Assembly (NCBI GenBank): GCA_015978205.1
Contig: JADWMM010000031.1
Span: 17,503-81,502 of the forward strand
Length of the DNA: 64,000 nt
Reading direction: 5' to 3'
Source of the DNA: Alkaliphilus sp. NP8
GTDB taxonomy: Bacteria > Bacillota > Clostridia > Peptostreptococcales > Natronincolaceae
Shown: positions 1-9,649 of the stretch, one piece after another
Layout: every line of letters begins with the position of its first letter
How positions within the stretch are numbered: position 1 is the first letter of the stretch
The notes under the pieces: generated by a model
The model's input: the letters and a program-made list of their open reading frames with translations, nothing else
What the model was told of the DNA's origin: nothing
Databases searched by the model: none
Position numbers and translations under genes: made by a program

Positions 1-1
1 T

Positions 2-208
2 TATGAAAAAGAATCAGAAGAAAACTGTGAGGGAGGTGAATATGAAGAAGAAGGAAGTTTTGATGATATGCTCGAAGAAGAAATGAATAGAGTAGATATG
101 ATTGAAGATGTTACTGGAGAAGATGATTTATTTGCTCAGTTTATGAAAGAGCATAAGGAAGAAAAAGAAAAAAGTGAAAACGATGAAGAAACCTACGAAG
201 GTTTCTAG
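2..208 (+). CDS. C-terminal tail of an acidic protein (cut by window start)
   Basis: An open frame enters from the left edge and stops at TAG 206-208, leaving about 68 residues. The tail is extremely acidic (runs of Glu/Asp, with repeated EEE and a DDM..EEEM segment) and looks disordered. It lies 43 bp upstream of a TcpC-like gene, so it is probably the end of an upstream transfer gene such as a coupling protein or relaxase. The visible part has no domain that proves this. The frame and stop are seen in the sequence; the role is inferred from position only. Confidence 0.6.
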   Translation, partial: YEKESEENCEGGEYEEEGSFDDMLEEEMNRVDMIEDVTGEDDLFAQFMKEHKEEKEKSENDEETYEGF

Positions 209-251
209 AGTATAGTTTATAAATACATATATGGAGGTGAACGATTGAGAT

Positions 252-1223
252 ATGAATATTAGTTTTTCAATGAATAAAACAAATAAAAAAACTAAGCCAT
301 TTAAAATTAAAACAGTAATATTTCAACGAATTGGAAGAGTCATTTTATGGACTCTTATTATTTTTCTTATTTTTAGAGGTATAGGTTCACTTTTTAATAA
401 AAATGAAGCTGCAGAAGCAGAAGTATTAATAAATGAATTTATATCAACTGCTGATTACAAAGATGAAGTGGAAAGGGAAGCTGCAGCATTTGCTGAGAGA
501 TTTGCCAGAGAATACTTTACTTATGATAGAAATGATATTAGTGATTATGAAAAAAGAGTAAAGTCATTTGTACCGAGTTACGTTTCTATAGATGCTCGAA
601 ATTATGGAAATGGAAAAACTAATGTATTAAATACTAATGTTTATAATGTTGAATGGTTTAAAGATAATCAATTAAATGTTTATGTATCAGCTAAAATTCA
701 ATATGATCAAGAAATTCAAGAAGATGAAGAAACTGTAAGACAAGTAATAGAAGATGATGTAAGTATTGTAGTACCTATAATGGAAAAAGAAGGGCAATAT
801 GCTGTAGAAGATTTACCGGCAATTATTACAGTACCACAAAAAGCTAATATTAATGGAGAGTATTATACAGGTGCTACAGTCAGTGATGAAAGGTCAGATC
901 AAATAGAATCTGTTTTAGAAAACTTTTTTAAGACATATTACAGTGGTAACTCAGGAGAAATCAGTTATTATATGCACGAAAATCAAAATATAAATGGACT
1001 TGAAGGAAGATATAGTTTAATTAGCTTAGGATCTGTTAGAACATTTGAAGCTAAAGCTGAAAATGAATATTTTTCAATTGTAAATTTAAGTATTGAAGAT
1101 GCTATATCAAAAGTTCATTTCAATCAAAATTTTAATGTTAGCTTAGTTCAAAAAGATGGAAGGTACTATATTAAAGATTTTGATATAAGGGCAGTTAATA
1201 TCAATAACAAGGAGGAAATATAA
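252..1223 (+). CDS. tcpC: TcpC-like conjugal transfer protein (VirB8-like)
   Basis: The protein has 323 aa with a short basic cytoplasmic N-terminus, one transmembrane segment at about residues 27-46, and a long extracellular part. That architecture matches the TcpC family of Gram-positive conjugation systems (Tn916 Orf13, pCW3 TcpC), whose two NTF2-like domains are VirB8-like and sit at the outer face of the membrane. GGAGGTGA at 233-240 supports ATG 252; the closer TTG at 245 runs into a stop. It is followed directly by a TcpD-like gene, with no gap. The family call rests on overall composition and gene order. Confidence 0.75.
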   Translation: MNISFSMNKTNKKTKPFKIKTVIFQRIGRVILWTLIIFLIFRGIGSLFNKNEAAEAEVLINEFISTADYKDEVEREAAAFAERFAREYFTYDRNDISDYEKRVKSFVPSYVSIDARNYGNGKTNVLNTNVYNVEWFKDNQLNVYVSAKIQYDQEIQEDEETVRQVIEDDVSIVVPIMEKEGQYAVEDLPAIITVPQKANINGEYYTGATVSDERSDQIESVLENFFKTYYSGNSGEISYYMHENQNINGLEGRYSLISLGSVRTFEAKAENEYFSIVNLSIEDAISKVHFNQNFNVSLVQKDGRYYIKDFDIRAVNINNKEEI

Positions 1224-1568
1224 ATGAAAAAAATGTTAGATAAAATAAAAGAAATTAATAAATTAGAGGTTTTAAAGACAGTTTCAATGGTTCTTTTAGT
1301 AAGTATGTATATTGGAAATACCGGAGGCATGTTTGTTTATGCAGCTGGTCCAGGTTGGGGGCAGAATGCATTTAGTTTTATACAAGAAACAGTGCAGTAT
1401 ATAGCTTTAGCTATTGTTGTTGTATATGCTGCTAAATTTATTGCTAAAAGAGCATGGGTGCAGTTTGGAGGATTTGTATTACTTGCTTCTATAGTGTTAT
1501 TTCTTATAGGTGCTCCGGAAAGTTTAAAAAGTGTAGGTACAACTATTTGGAATCTTATTTTTAACTAG
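1224..1568 (+). CDS. tcpD: TcpD-like small membrane protein of the transfer apparatus
   Basis: The product has 114 aa. A signal-peptide-like N-terminus (about residues 17-41, ending in VYAAG) is followed by two hydrophobic segments at about 53-70 and 79-96. Size, topology and position between TcpC-like and TcpE-like genes fit TcpD, a small membrane component required for conjugation in pCW3-type systems. A VirB2/TrbC-like pilin-type role is also possible from the topology. The start ATG is preceded by AAGGAGG at about 1210-1216 and lies immediately after the tcpC stop. Confidence 0.65.
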   Translation: MKKMLDKIKEINKLEVLKTVSMVLLVSMYIGNTGGMFVYAAGPGWGQNAFSFIQETVQYIALAIVVVYAAKFIAKRAWVQFGGFVLLASIVLFLIGAPESLKSVGTTIWNLIFN

Positions 1569-1579
1569 GATGTGATTAC

Positions 1580-2101
1580 ATGGATGAAAAAAACTATGTA
1601 ATTTTAAGAACATATAAAAATGTTTGGAAGTTTGAAAGACAAATCTATTCACTTGAAGGTATTAAACTTTTGTTTCCAGTTAAACCTAATGAAGTTTTAT
1701 ATTTTACTGTTAGTTTAGGAATAACAATACTCCTAGTAAAGATAATTCCTTTTATGAATAATATACCTTGGGTGTTTAAATTTGTATTATTACCTTATGG
1801 AATTATGAAGTTTCTTACAAAGCAAAAGCTTGATGGGAAACTTCCACATAAGTTTTTTTTAGATGCAATAGTATACAAGCTATCTACTAAACGTTTTGAA
1901 CGTCACAGGCCTATTTCTGAGGCCAGAAAACATATAAAATTTGTTACTCCTACTTCGTACCAAACGACAGTACTAGTAGATAAAACAGAAGAAGCATTAA
2001 GAAGTATAAGTAAAACAAATAAATCTACTAAAACTACTAAAAAACAAGAAGTAAAAAATAAAAAGAAATCTAGAAAGAAATTTTTGAGGAAGGGGGTTTA
2101 A
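1580..2101 (+). CDS. tcpE: TcpE-like conjugal transfer membrane protein
   Basis: The product has 173 aa. A soluble N-terminal part with a YKNVWKFERQIYSLEG stretch is followed by two closely spaced transmembrane segments (about residues 41-75) and a very basic Lys/Thr-rich C-terminus (about 140-173). The N-terminal signature and TM pair match the TcpE family, which is usually encoded just before the VirB4-type ATPase, as here: the next gene begins 1 bp after this stop. In TcpE-containing systems it localises to the membrane complex. The basic tail may contact DNA or the ATPase, which is inference. Confidence 0.75.
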   Translation: MDEKNYVILRTYKNVWKFERQIYSLEGIKLLFPVKPNEVLYFTVSLGITILLVKIIPFMNNIPWVFKFVLLPYGIMKFLTKQKLDGKLPHKFFLDAIVYKLSTKRFERHRPISEARKHIKFVTPTSYQTTVLVDKTEEALRSISKTNKSTKTTKKQEVKNKKKSRKKFLRKGV

Positions 2102-2102
2102 A

Positions 2103-4688
2103 ATGTTTGATTTTCCTATTAAATACTTTGCAAGTAATTTAGTTTTTAATAATACAAAGAACGAATGCTGGGCTTATTACAAAATGTCGGGTGTGAATTA
2201 TGACTATTTAAATGCTCAAAAGCAAATACAAATACTTAATACTCTTTCGCTATTTTTGTCGAATATTGGAGTTGAAGCTAAAATACATATAGTGCCAATC
2301 TCTCAAGATGTAGATGCCCACTATGATAGATTAATAGATGATTTCAATAAAGATGATGAATTGTACGATAAAACAGTGGCCCATGCAGTAGGTTCTAAAG
2401 ATCATATAAAAGACAGAATTGCAAGAAAGGGAAGTACTAATGATTATAACGTTTATGTAGGTACAAAGTTAAATTTGAAGCAAACGGTAGTTAAAAATTT
2501 AAAGGATGCTTATTCATATATGATAAAGCATCCTATGAATGTATTTGAAGAAGTATTAGGTACTGACACTAGAACAATTCTTGAAAAGGAAATTAAAACT
2601 TTTCAGGAGATGGCAGATGTATACTTTAAAAAACAAACTAAAAGAGTAAAGTTAGAAAAGTGCAGTGAAATTACAATACAATGGTTAGTTAGAAGAGTTT
2701 ATAGGAGAGGTTTAGGAGAAGTAAGGGTAAGAGATAACTGGTATAACAGTATAGCTGGTAAAAAATATTTAAAAAGAAACAAAGAAAAATCAGCTAAGAA
2801 TAGAGAACTTATTGAAAATACAAAAGCTAGACCCTGGTCTCCATTTGCAGAAAGAATTATAAAAAATGGAGAAGAAGCAAGATTAATTGCTGAAAAGCAA
2901 ACTCTTACTTTATCTGAAGGCATAGTTGATGTTTCTGAAGGTAGACTACTTAAGGTAATACATGATAAAGAAACGTCCTATCAATCTTTTTTAAGTATTT
3001 CACATATTCCAGACGGAATTGTTTTTCCTGGTAGTGAGTGGTTATTTGCACTTCAAGATTATCCAATACAAAGTGAAGTACTTATTCATATTGAAACAAG
3101 AGAACATAAAGAAAGTATAAGGGCAGTTGGAAAGCAGAAAAGAGATATAAAAGGGCAAATTGAACATGTAGGTAATAATGATGATGAAATACCAGACGAA
3201 TTAATAGATGCAAGGGAAAATGCAAATCAATTAGAAGCAGAGCTTAAGGCAACAAGAGCTCCAATTACAAGAGCTTCAATAACAATTTGTCTGGCAGCTA
3301 ATAACAAAGAATTATTAGAAGATAGAGTAGATTTCATAAAAGGAGTTTATGAAGATCAAAACTTTATGATAGAAAGATCATATTCAGATCAATTGAAATT
3401 ATTTATGGAATGTATACCAGGCACAGGAAGATACGTAGTTGATTATATTCAGCCACTTCCACCAAGAACTTTAGCAGGTTCAATGTTTATAGCAACTAGA
3501 ATGCTTGGAGATAATTTAGGGCCATATATAGGAACTACAGGAACTGTTGAAAAAAATGTTTATTTAAGCATGGGACTGGCCTGTTTATTAAATAAATCAG
3601 CTTCTGCTTTCTTCTTTGGAAACTTAGGAGTAGGAAAGTCTTTTAATGCAAACTTAATGACATATTTAAATGTTATGTATGGCCAAGGGAAAGCACTTAT
3701 ATTTGACCCAAAGGGCGAAAGAACTAAGTGGCTACACTCTTTACCAGAACTTAAAGGTCATATTAATGTAATCACTTTATCATCTTCTGAAGAAGATAAA
3801 GGTAAGCTAGATCCATTTATTATTTATAAGGATGATGTGCAAGAAGCAGGTCAATTAGCAAGTAATATGCTTTCGGAAATTTTTAAAATAAATCCTAAAG
3901 ATGATGAGTATATTGCTATTTTAGATGCTATTGATAGAGTAAAGGAAGATAAAAAGCCTTGTATGATAAAGCTTGCAAATATACTAGAGAATTTTGATAT
4001 AGATGATGAGTTAGCAGCTGCTGCAAGAAAAATAGGAAGACGAATTAGATTACTTAGAAAAAATGGTATGGCAGGTTTAATTTTTGGAAATGGAAATGAA
4101 GAAGCATTAAGCCTTAAAAGTAAAATTAATATTTTACAGATTCAAAATTTATCACTACCAAAATCGGGAGTTAAGAAAGAAGATTTTTCAGAAGAAGAGT
4201 CTATATCAACAGTACTAATGCTTCCAATAGCATCTTTTGCTAAAAAGTTTGCTCTATCTGGAGGAGACTTTTTCAAACTTGTTTTATTTGATGAGTCCTG
4301 GGGACTTAGAGCTACGACTATGGGTCAAAAGCTTATGGACTTTCTAGCAAGAATGGGAAGAAGTTTATATGCAGGTTGTATTTTTATTGGACACTCTGTA
4401 GATGATATACCTGAAGGGGCTATAAGAAATGCAATAAGTTATAAGTTTTGCTTTCAGATGGAAGATCCTGATGAAATAGGTAAGGCTTTAAAGTTTATGA
4501 AGCTTGAGCCTAGTGATGAAAATATAAAAGAAATACAGAATTTAGGTAATGGACAATGTTTATTCCAAGATCTTGATGGAAGAGTAGGAAAGCTTCAATT
4601 TGATTATGTATTTGAACACTTATTAAATGCATTTGGAACAACGCCTACTAAAAAGAAAGCAGGTGGGGATAGTGAGCAATCAGCTTAA
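2103..4688 (+). CDS. tcpF: VirB4/TcpF-type conjugation ATPase
   Basis: The 861-aa protein matches the usual length of VirB4/TcpF ATPases that energise type IV secretion. A Walker A motif GNLGVGKS is visible at about residues 505-512 and a Walker B-like VLFDESW at about 725-731, followed by the RNAISYKFCFQM..DPDE region typical of the family C-terminus. The N-terminal half is the non-catalytic domain. AGGGGG directly before the start supports ATG 2103. The C-terminus overlaps the start of the next gene by 17 bp, indicating translational coupling. It acts at the cytoplasmic face of the membrane. Confidence 0.9.
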   Translation: MFDFPIKYFASNLVFNNTKNECWAYYKMSGVNYDYLNAQKQIQILNTLSLFLSNIGVEAKIHIVPISQDVDAHYDRLIDDFNKDDELYDKTVAHAVGSKDHIKDRIARKGSTNDYNVYVGTKLNLKQTVVKNLKDAYSYMIKHPMNVFEEVLGTDTRTILEKEIKTFQEMADVYFKKQTKRVKLEKCSEITIQWLVRRVYRRGLGEVRVRDNWYNSIAGKKYLKRNKEKSAKNRELIENTKARPWSPFAERIIKNGEEARLIAEKQTLTLSEGIVDVSEGRLLKVIHDKETSYQSFLSISHIPDGIVFPGSEWLFALQDYPIQSEVLIHIETREHKESIRAVGKQKRDIKGQIEHVGNNDDEIPDELIDARENANQLEAELKATRAPITRASITICLAANNKELLEDRVDFIKGVYEDQNFMIERSYSDQLKLFMECIPGTGRYVVDYIQPLPPRTLAGSMFIATRMLGDNLGPYIGTTGTVEKNVYLSMGLACLLNKSASAFFFGNLGVGKSFNANLMTYLNVMYGQGKALIFDPKGERTKWLHSLPELKGHINVITLSSSEEDKGKLDPFIIYKDDVQEAGQLASNMLSEIFKINPKDDEYIAILDAIDRVKEDKKPCMIKLANILENFDIDDELAAAARKIGRRIRLLRKNGMAGLIFGNGNEEALSLKSKINILQIQNLSLPKSGVKKEDFSEEESISTVLMLPIASFAKKFALSGGDFFKLVLFDESWGLRATTMGQKLMDFLARMGRSLYAGCIFIGHSVDDIPEGAIRNAISYKFCFQMEDPDEIGKALKFMKLEPSDENIKEIQNLGNGQCLFQDLDGRVGKLQFDYVFEHLLNAFGTTPTKKKAGGDSEQSA

Positions 4689-6921
4689 AAGAATAATTGC
4701 TGTAACGCTTATTCTTCTAACTGTTTTTTCTTATTCATCTGACATAAAAACATATGCAGCAGACCCTGCAAATTCTGCTTTTCCATCTATAGAAGAAATA
4801 TTTGGTGGTAAAAATAAAAATCCATACTTAACAAAGTATAAAGACAATTATTACTTAGATATGGTTGAACTTTCAGGGTTTGAAGCTATTAAAAATCCAG
4901 AAAGTGCTGTTAATATATTAGCCAATATACTGTTTAAAGTGCAGTATTATTTAGGCTATTTTTTAGTTACAATATTATACTATTCCTTTGAACTTGATAT
5001 ATACGGGATGTTTTCTCCTATGATTAATGCAATAACGGGAGAAATGAAAATAGCTTTATTTGATGAACTAAGTACACTAGGAATTGTTTTACTTGGTTTA
5101 TACTACTGTATTAAAACTATTCAAGATCAAAAGACTCAAGTATGGGTAGCTATTATTCAAACAGTGCTTTTAGTAGCTTTAGCTCTTGCTTTTTTTGCTA
5201 ATACAGCTACCTTACTTCAAGGAGTAGATGATATATCTAAGGATCTTTCTCAAAAAGTTTTAGCTGGAACATATAGAGCTACTAATCAGGGTGATGACCC
5301 AGAAACTGCTGTTATTGCTGCATCTAATGATGTATGGATGATGTTTGTACATCAGCCTTGGCAATTATTAGAATTTGGTGATTTAGAAGTTGCAGAAGAG
5401 AAAGAAGATGAGATATTAAGTCTTTCACCAGACTCTGCTGCTAGAAAAGACATTATTGAAGATTTATCAAAAGATGGAGATTTATTTGGATCTAAGTGGG
5501 GAGTTATACGTGTAGGTTTTATGCTACTTTATTTAGTTCCTATGGCGATAATGTTTGTAATTATGATTGCACTCTGTTTATTAATACTAGGATATCAGTT
5601 TTTAACAATGCTATATGCTTTATTTGGAGTGTTCATATTTATAATAGCTTTAATTCCTTTTTTTGGTCCAAAGGTTGTAGGTAATTGGGGTTCTAAAATA
5701 TTAGGTAGTGGCCTTATAAAAGTAATCATTTCTTTTGTGATGGCCATATTATTTGCTTTCAATAGAGCTTTATTTAAGTTATCTGGAACATATGGATGGA
5801 TTGTAGTGTTATTTATTCAATTAGTTGTGGCAGTGATGATAGTAATTAAAAGAAAGACTTTCCTTGAAATGATTACTAATATGAGAATGACTGTTCAAAA
5901 TGGCAATATGAATAGACAGCTTAAACGAGATATAAATTTGGAATCTAGAATAAATGAATATACTAACAGAGTTGGTATTAGAAGAAATAGTGGATACAAA
6001 GATTATGCTGATGATGAATGGAGTGAAACAACTGATAAAGATGGAGTTGTTTTTACTAGAGCTAATGCAAGTAGAAATGATGCTAATATAGGTAGAAATG
6101 ATAAAGGATTAAATAATATTGCGGATAAAAGCACTGCAGTAGATACTATTCCAAATCAAATAGAAAGTGGAATGGTAGAAATTAAAAGTGACTTTGGAAG
6201 TAATATAGACAATGTTAATGAAAGCTTGAAAAGTCTTACTAAGAAAGCTGAACAGCTTTTAGAAAGAAAGTATGAAGATGAAAAAATAGAAGCTGAAGAA
6301 AAGGCAAATAAAGCTGGAAAAGAACCTGAATACTCTCAATTTGTTAGAAAGGTGCAAACACGTGAAGCTTTAGGAGCCCAAAGATTTGAAAATAGGGAAA
6401 TTACTGCAGTAGTAAATTCAATTCAAAGGGCGCAAAAATCAGGCGGTACAGTTGATGATGTGTATAAGGGAAGCTTAAGAAATACTGAAGTTCAGGAAGT
6501 TTCAAGACCACAAAGTATTGAGAGTGTAGAACAAACAATTAAATTACAAATGGATAGTCAAGAAAGTACTAACTTGGATAAAAACGAAGCATATAAGGTT
6601 ATACAAGAAAGTATAGCTAAGGAGCTTACTAAAGAGTTTAATGAAGATTATGGGAAACAATATGATAAAGCTTTCTTTGAAGAGCTTATAAAGCGTTATG
6701 GTAAAGAAAATATAAGATTAATGCTTAAACGTATGAAAGAAGTTCAAACAAGAGAAGGAAAGGAAATTAATAATCCTGCAGGTTATTTAACTACTAGTCT
6801 AAAGAACAATAAGAGAGATAAGGTTTTTAATAGTTCAAGCTCTAATTCAGGTCAAAATGGAATGCGTAGTACAGAGAAAAGAAAGCAGTACACTGAAGAA
6901 ATGGAAGAAAGTAAAAGTTAG
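4672..6921 (+). CDS. tcpH: VirB6/TcpH-like polytopic membrane protein
   Basis: I place the start at GTG 4672, behind AGGTGGGGA, giving 749 aa. An upstream in-frame ATG at 4627 would add 15 charged residues and lacks a good ribosome site. A signal peptide ends near TYAADP. Several hydrophobic stretches follow (about residues 90-125, 140-180, 270-330, 345-410), then a long hydrophilic C-terminus from about 420 rich in Glu, Lys and Gln. This matches the TcpH/VirB6 group, which forms the inner-membrane channel. It overlaps virB4 and precedes the cell-wall hydrolase, the standard order. Confidence 0.75.
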   Translation: MSNQLKRIIAVTLILLTVFSYSSDIKTYAADPANSAFPSIEEIFGGKNKNPYLTKYKDNYYLDMVELSGFEAIKNPESAVNILANILFKVQYYLGYFLVTILYYSFELDIYGMFSPMINAITGEMKIALFDELSTLGIVLLGLYYCIKTIQDQKTQVWVAIIQTVLLVALALAFFANTATLLQGVDDISKDLSQKVLAGTYRATNQGDDPETAVIAASNDVWMMFVHQPWQLLEFGDLEVAEEKEDEILSLSPDSAARKDIIEDLSKDGDLFGSKWGVIRVGFMLLYLVPMAIMFVIMIALCLLILGYQFLTMLYALFGVFIFIIALIPFFGPKVVGNWGSKILGSGLIKVIISFVMAILFAFNRALFKLSGTYGWIVVLFIQLVVAVMIVIKRKTFLEMITNMRMTVQNGNMNRQLKRDINLESRINEYTNRVGIRRNSGYKDYADDEWSETTDKDGVVFTRANASRNDANIGRNDKGLNNIADKSTAVDTIPNQIESGMVEIKSDFGSNIDNVNESLKSLTKKAEQLLERKYEDEKIEAEEKANKAGKEPEYSQFVRKVQTREALGAQRFENREITAVVNSIQRAQKSGGTVDDVYKGSLRNTEVQEVSRPQSIESVEQTIKLQMDSQESTNLDKNEAYKVIQESIAKELTKEFNEDYGKQYDKAFFEELIKRYGKENIRLMLKRMKEVQTREGKEINNPAGYLTTSLKNNKRDKVFNSSSSNSGQNGMRSTEKRKQYTEEMEESKS

Positions 6922-6950
6922 AAAAATATTAAGAAAGGTGGAAGTGCTAA

Positions 6951-8033
6951 TTGGATAAATTAGAAAATAAGATAAAGAAGAAAATGATAATAATAGCACT
7001 TTCCGTATTAATTTCAATAATGTTAGTTTTAGGCTTTATTTTTGTGCTATTTGGGGGAATTCATATGGTTTCTGGGATTCTTCCAACAGCATATGTAGAA
7101 ACTGTTCAAGAATATAAAGAGTTAGGAAGTCTTACAGGAATTGAATGGGCAGATATGATTATATACGATACAGTAAGGTATGAAAATGACTTTGATTTAG
7201 CTGATCCAAGTGAGACAGCTTTTGAATTTTTTATAGTAGACTATGAAAGGTTTGAAAAAGAGTATTATTGTGTTGAAGAAGATGTAGAAGGTAATTGTAT
7301 TGAACTGGATTATAAATGGGTTAGTGCTGAAAAAAAGATGCTAAGGTCTAAAGAAGCTATCTTAAGACAACTTGAAAGATTAGATTATAATACAAACAAT
7401 TTTGATGTTCGTGAAACTATAAATATATTTGAAAGATTAGATAAAACAAAAGAGTATGACATTAAGTTTTATAGTAGAGACTTAGAAGATTTATTTGTAA
7501 ATTTAAGTGAAGATGAACAAGAATGGGCAAATGTTTTGGTTTCTGAGAATTTTGCACATGAAATGTTTGGAGAAGTATATGACCTTCCAGATCATATTCC
7601 TGTAATTGATGGTAAATTTTTAGCCTGGCCAACACCAACACTACATACTATAACGTCTAATTATGGTTGGAGAGTGCATCCAACAGAAGGAACTAGATTA
7701 TTTCATTATGGTACTGACATATCAGGAGCTAATGCTATGGGGCAGCCAGTTATATCTGTAGCAGATGGAGAAGTGATCCAGGTAAACTATACAGAAAGTA
7801 GCACTTCAGGATTAAATATTAGAATAAGTCATATAGACGAAGAGGGCAATGAGTGGCAGTCAAGATATTCCCACTTATCGCAAATTAACGTAAAGACTGG
7901 TGAAAGAGTAAGCCAGGGAGATGTTGTAGGAGCTGTTGGAAACACTGGTAGAAGTACAGGTCCACATTTGCACTTTGAGCTTAGATTTGGAGGGCAATTA
8001 GTAGATCCATATCCATATATAAGGAGAGATTGA
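6951..8033 (+). CDS. Membrane-anchored M23 peptidoglycan hydrolase of the transfer system
   Basis: The start is TTG 6951, behind AAAGGTGG. The 360-aa protein has an N-terminal membrane anchor (about residues 12-40), a middle region, and a C-terminal LytM/M23 metallopeptidase domain (about 225-358). Zinc-site motifs are present: HYGTD at about 253-257 and HLHFEL at about 340-345, with TGPHLHF as the classic signature. Conjugation loci carry such an enzyme to open the cell wall (VirB1/TcpG function), often as an NlpC/P60 plus lysozyme protein; here the endopeptidase is M23. The next gene starts 1 bp after the stop. Confidence 0.85.
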   Translation: MDKLENKIKKKMIIIALSVLISIMLVLGFIFVLFGGIHMVSGILPTAYVETVQEYKELGSLTGIEWADMIIYDTVRYENDFDLADPSETAFEFFIVDYERFEKEYYCVEEDVEGNCIELDYKWVSAEKKMLRSKEAILRQLERLDYNTNNFDVRETINIFERLDKTKEYDIKFYSRDLEDLFVNLSEDEQEWANVLVSENFAHEMFGEVYDLPDHIPVIDGKFLAWPTPTLHTITSNYGWRVHPTEGTRLFHYGTDISGANAMGQPVISVADGEVIQVNYTESSTSGLNIRISHIDEEGNEWQSRYSHLSQINVKTGERVSQGDVVGAVGNTGRSTGPHLHFELRFGGQLVDPYPYIRRD

Positions 8034-8034
8034 T

Positions 8035-8370
8035 ATGGGAGTTTTTAAAAAAGTATTTTTTATAATAGCATTAAATATTGCTATAAGTTTTTTACAACTT
8101 AAATTTGTATCATTCAAATTAAAAGAACAAGGAACCACAATTCCTTTTAATAGGATATGGAGCCTTGTGTTTTTATTTTTATTACAGTTATTAATTATAG
8201 TGGTTGTGTATTACTTAATTTTGTATCAAAATATTATAGTATTATCAGGATTAATTGTTATGGTAGCACTTTTTGTAATTGCTTCAATGTTCGAAAGTAA
8301 AGAAAAATGGCTGATTTTACTTATAGGTATGCTCACATTATTCATAGCTTCCCTGTTTGTATTGTTTTAG
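8035..8370 (+). CDS. Small hydrophobic membrane protein, unknown
   Basis: The product has 111 aa and is almost wholly hydrophobic, with about four predicted membrane segments (about residues 6-22, 42-64, 66-84, 91-110). AAGGAGA precedes ATG 8035, and the gene starts 1 bp after the M23 hydrolase stop, so it is cotranslated with the transfer genes. I do not recognise a family. Position at the junction between the Tcp-type and Tad-type genes suggests a membrane accessory of one of these machines. Confidence 0.6.
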   Translation: MGVFKKVFFIIALNIAISFLQLKFVSFKLKEQGTTIPFNRIWSLVFLFLLQLLIIVVVYYLILYQNIIVLSGLIVMVALFVIASMFESKEKWLILLIGMLTLFIASLFVLF

Positions 8371-8418
8371 GTAATTCATATAATTAAATTTTAAAGTCAT
8401 TAAAAGGAGAGTGATAAT

Positions 8419-9633
8419 TTGAAAGTATATTTAGCTATAGGTAACAAAGAGATAGAAGAGATTATAAAAGAAGGAAACTTCGATATAGTTGATGAGAGTA
8501 ATAGCTTAGATACTGTTGAAGACCTTTTAGAATTTATTAAAGTAGATGCTATAGTAATAAACAGATTACTAGACACTAACGGTGAGATTCTAAGAATAGC
8601 AAAGAAAGTTAAGGAAAAAGGTATTAATGTTTTAGTGCTGACAGATAGTTTAGAAGACTATGAAGAACAAAAGTATATAACTAAGTTAGTAGCTGAAGGA
8701 GTTACTGGATATATAACATTTGAGGATCTAACTGTAGAATTAGCAGAAGAGATCCTTTTTAATTACCCCAAAGAGTTTGATTTTAGTATTTTTTCAAGAA
8801 ATGATGAGTCAGAACAAATAAAAAAGGGATCAAAAGAAGAAGTTATAAAAAGTGTTTTTAAAGAAGTAATAGCTGTCTACAGTCCTTTAAGCCAGGGATC
8901 TACAACTATATCCACTCATCTTGCTATGGCTATAGCAAATGCCAAGAATTGTAGAGTAGGTATTGCAGACTTTAATCCACTAAAACCAAGATTTAAAAAG
9001 GTATTTGATACAGAGTTTGACTATACTCTAGTAGACGCTATAGATGCAGTTGTAAGAAATAATTTAACCTATGAAAGACTTGAAAGTTTTATGAAACCTT
9101 CAAAATATCAGAAAAACTTAGATTTACTTGCAGGTATCTATGATATAAATGAATATTACTCATCATCAAGTAATCAATATGAAGAAATAATAAAGAAAAT
9201 GAAGTTTAATAATGATTATGTAATATTAGATACACATTCTTGTTACGATGTATTATCTACAGATGTGGCACTTAGGCAAGCTGATAAGGTAATTGTACCT
9301 GTAAATGGAAATAAGCATGATATAGATGAGCTTAATAGATATTTAGATGGATTTAGAAGTTATAATGATTTTGATTTAAGAAAATTTTATGTAGTTATAA
9401 ATGAGTATACTGGTAATGATTTGACTTTCATTGAAATTGAGTCAAAAGTAAAAGCAAATATTATAGGGTACATTTCAAAACATAAAGATTATGAAAAAAA
9501 TAATAGCTTTAAGAGTATACCTGTTATGAATGAATATGTTGATATTTTAAATGCTATAGGAATCGATGCTAAAAAACAGAAAAACTTCAAAGAAACTTTA
9601 ATTAATCTAATACCATTTAGAAAATCTAGTTAG
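8419..9633 (+). CDS. tadZ: TadZ/CpaE-like ParA-family ATPase
   Basis: The start is TTG 8419 after AAAGGAGAG, giving 404 aa. Residues 1 to about 110 look like a receiver-type fold (TadZ atypical receiver domain). From about residue 150 a ParA/MinD-like domain begins with AVYSPLSQGSTTIS, a P-loop that deviates from KGGVGKTT, as seen in many TadZ proteins. ILDTHSCYD is the Walker B-like element. TadZ proteins localise the Tad pilus machine to the cell pole. The immediate downstream genes cpaF, tadB and tadC support the call. Confidence 0.75.
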   Translation: MKVYLAIGNKEIEEIIKEGNFDIVDESNSLDTVEDLLEFIKVDAIVINRLLDTNGEILRIAKKVKEKGINVLVLTDSLEDYEEQKYITKLVAEGVTGYITFEDLTVELAEEILFNYPKEFDFSIFSRNDESEQIKKGSKEEVIKSVFKEVIAVYSPLSQGSTTISTHLAMAIANAKNCRVGIADFNPLKPRFKKVFDTEFDYTLVDAIDAVVRNNLTYERLESFMKPSKYQKNLDLLAGIYDINEYYSSSSNQYEEIIKKMKFNNDYVILDTHSCYDVLSTDVALRQADKVIVPVNGNKHDIDELNRYLDGFRSYNDFDLRKFYVVINEYTGNDLTFIEIESKVKANIIGYISKHKDYEKNNSFKSIPVMNEYVDILNAIGIDAKKQKNFKETLINLIPFRKSS

Positions 9634-9649
9634 TAAGGTAGGTGATAAT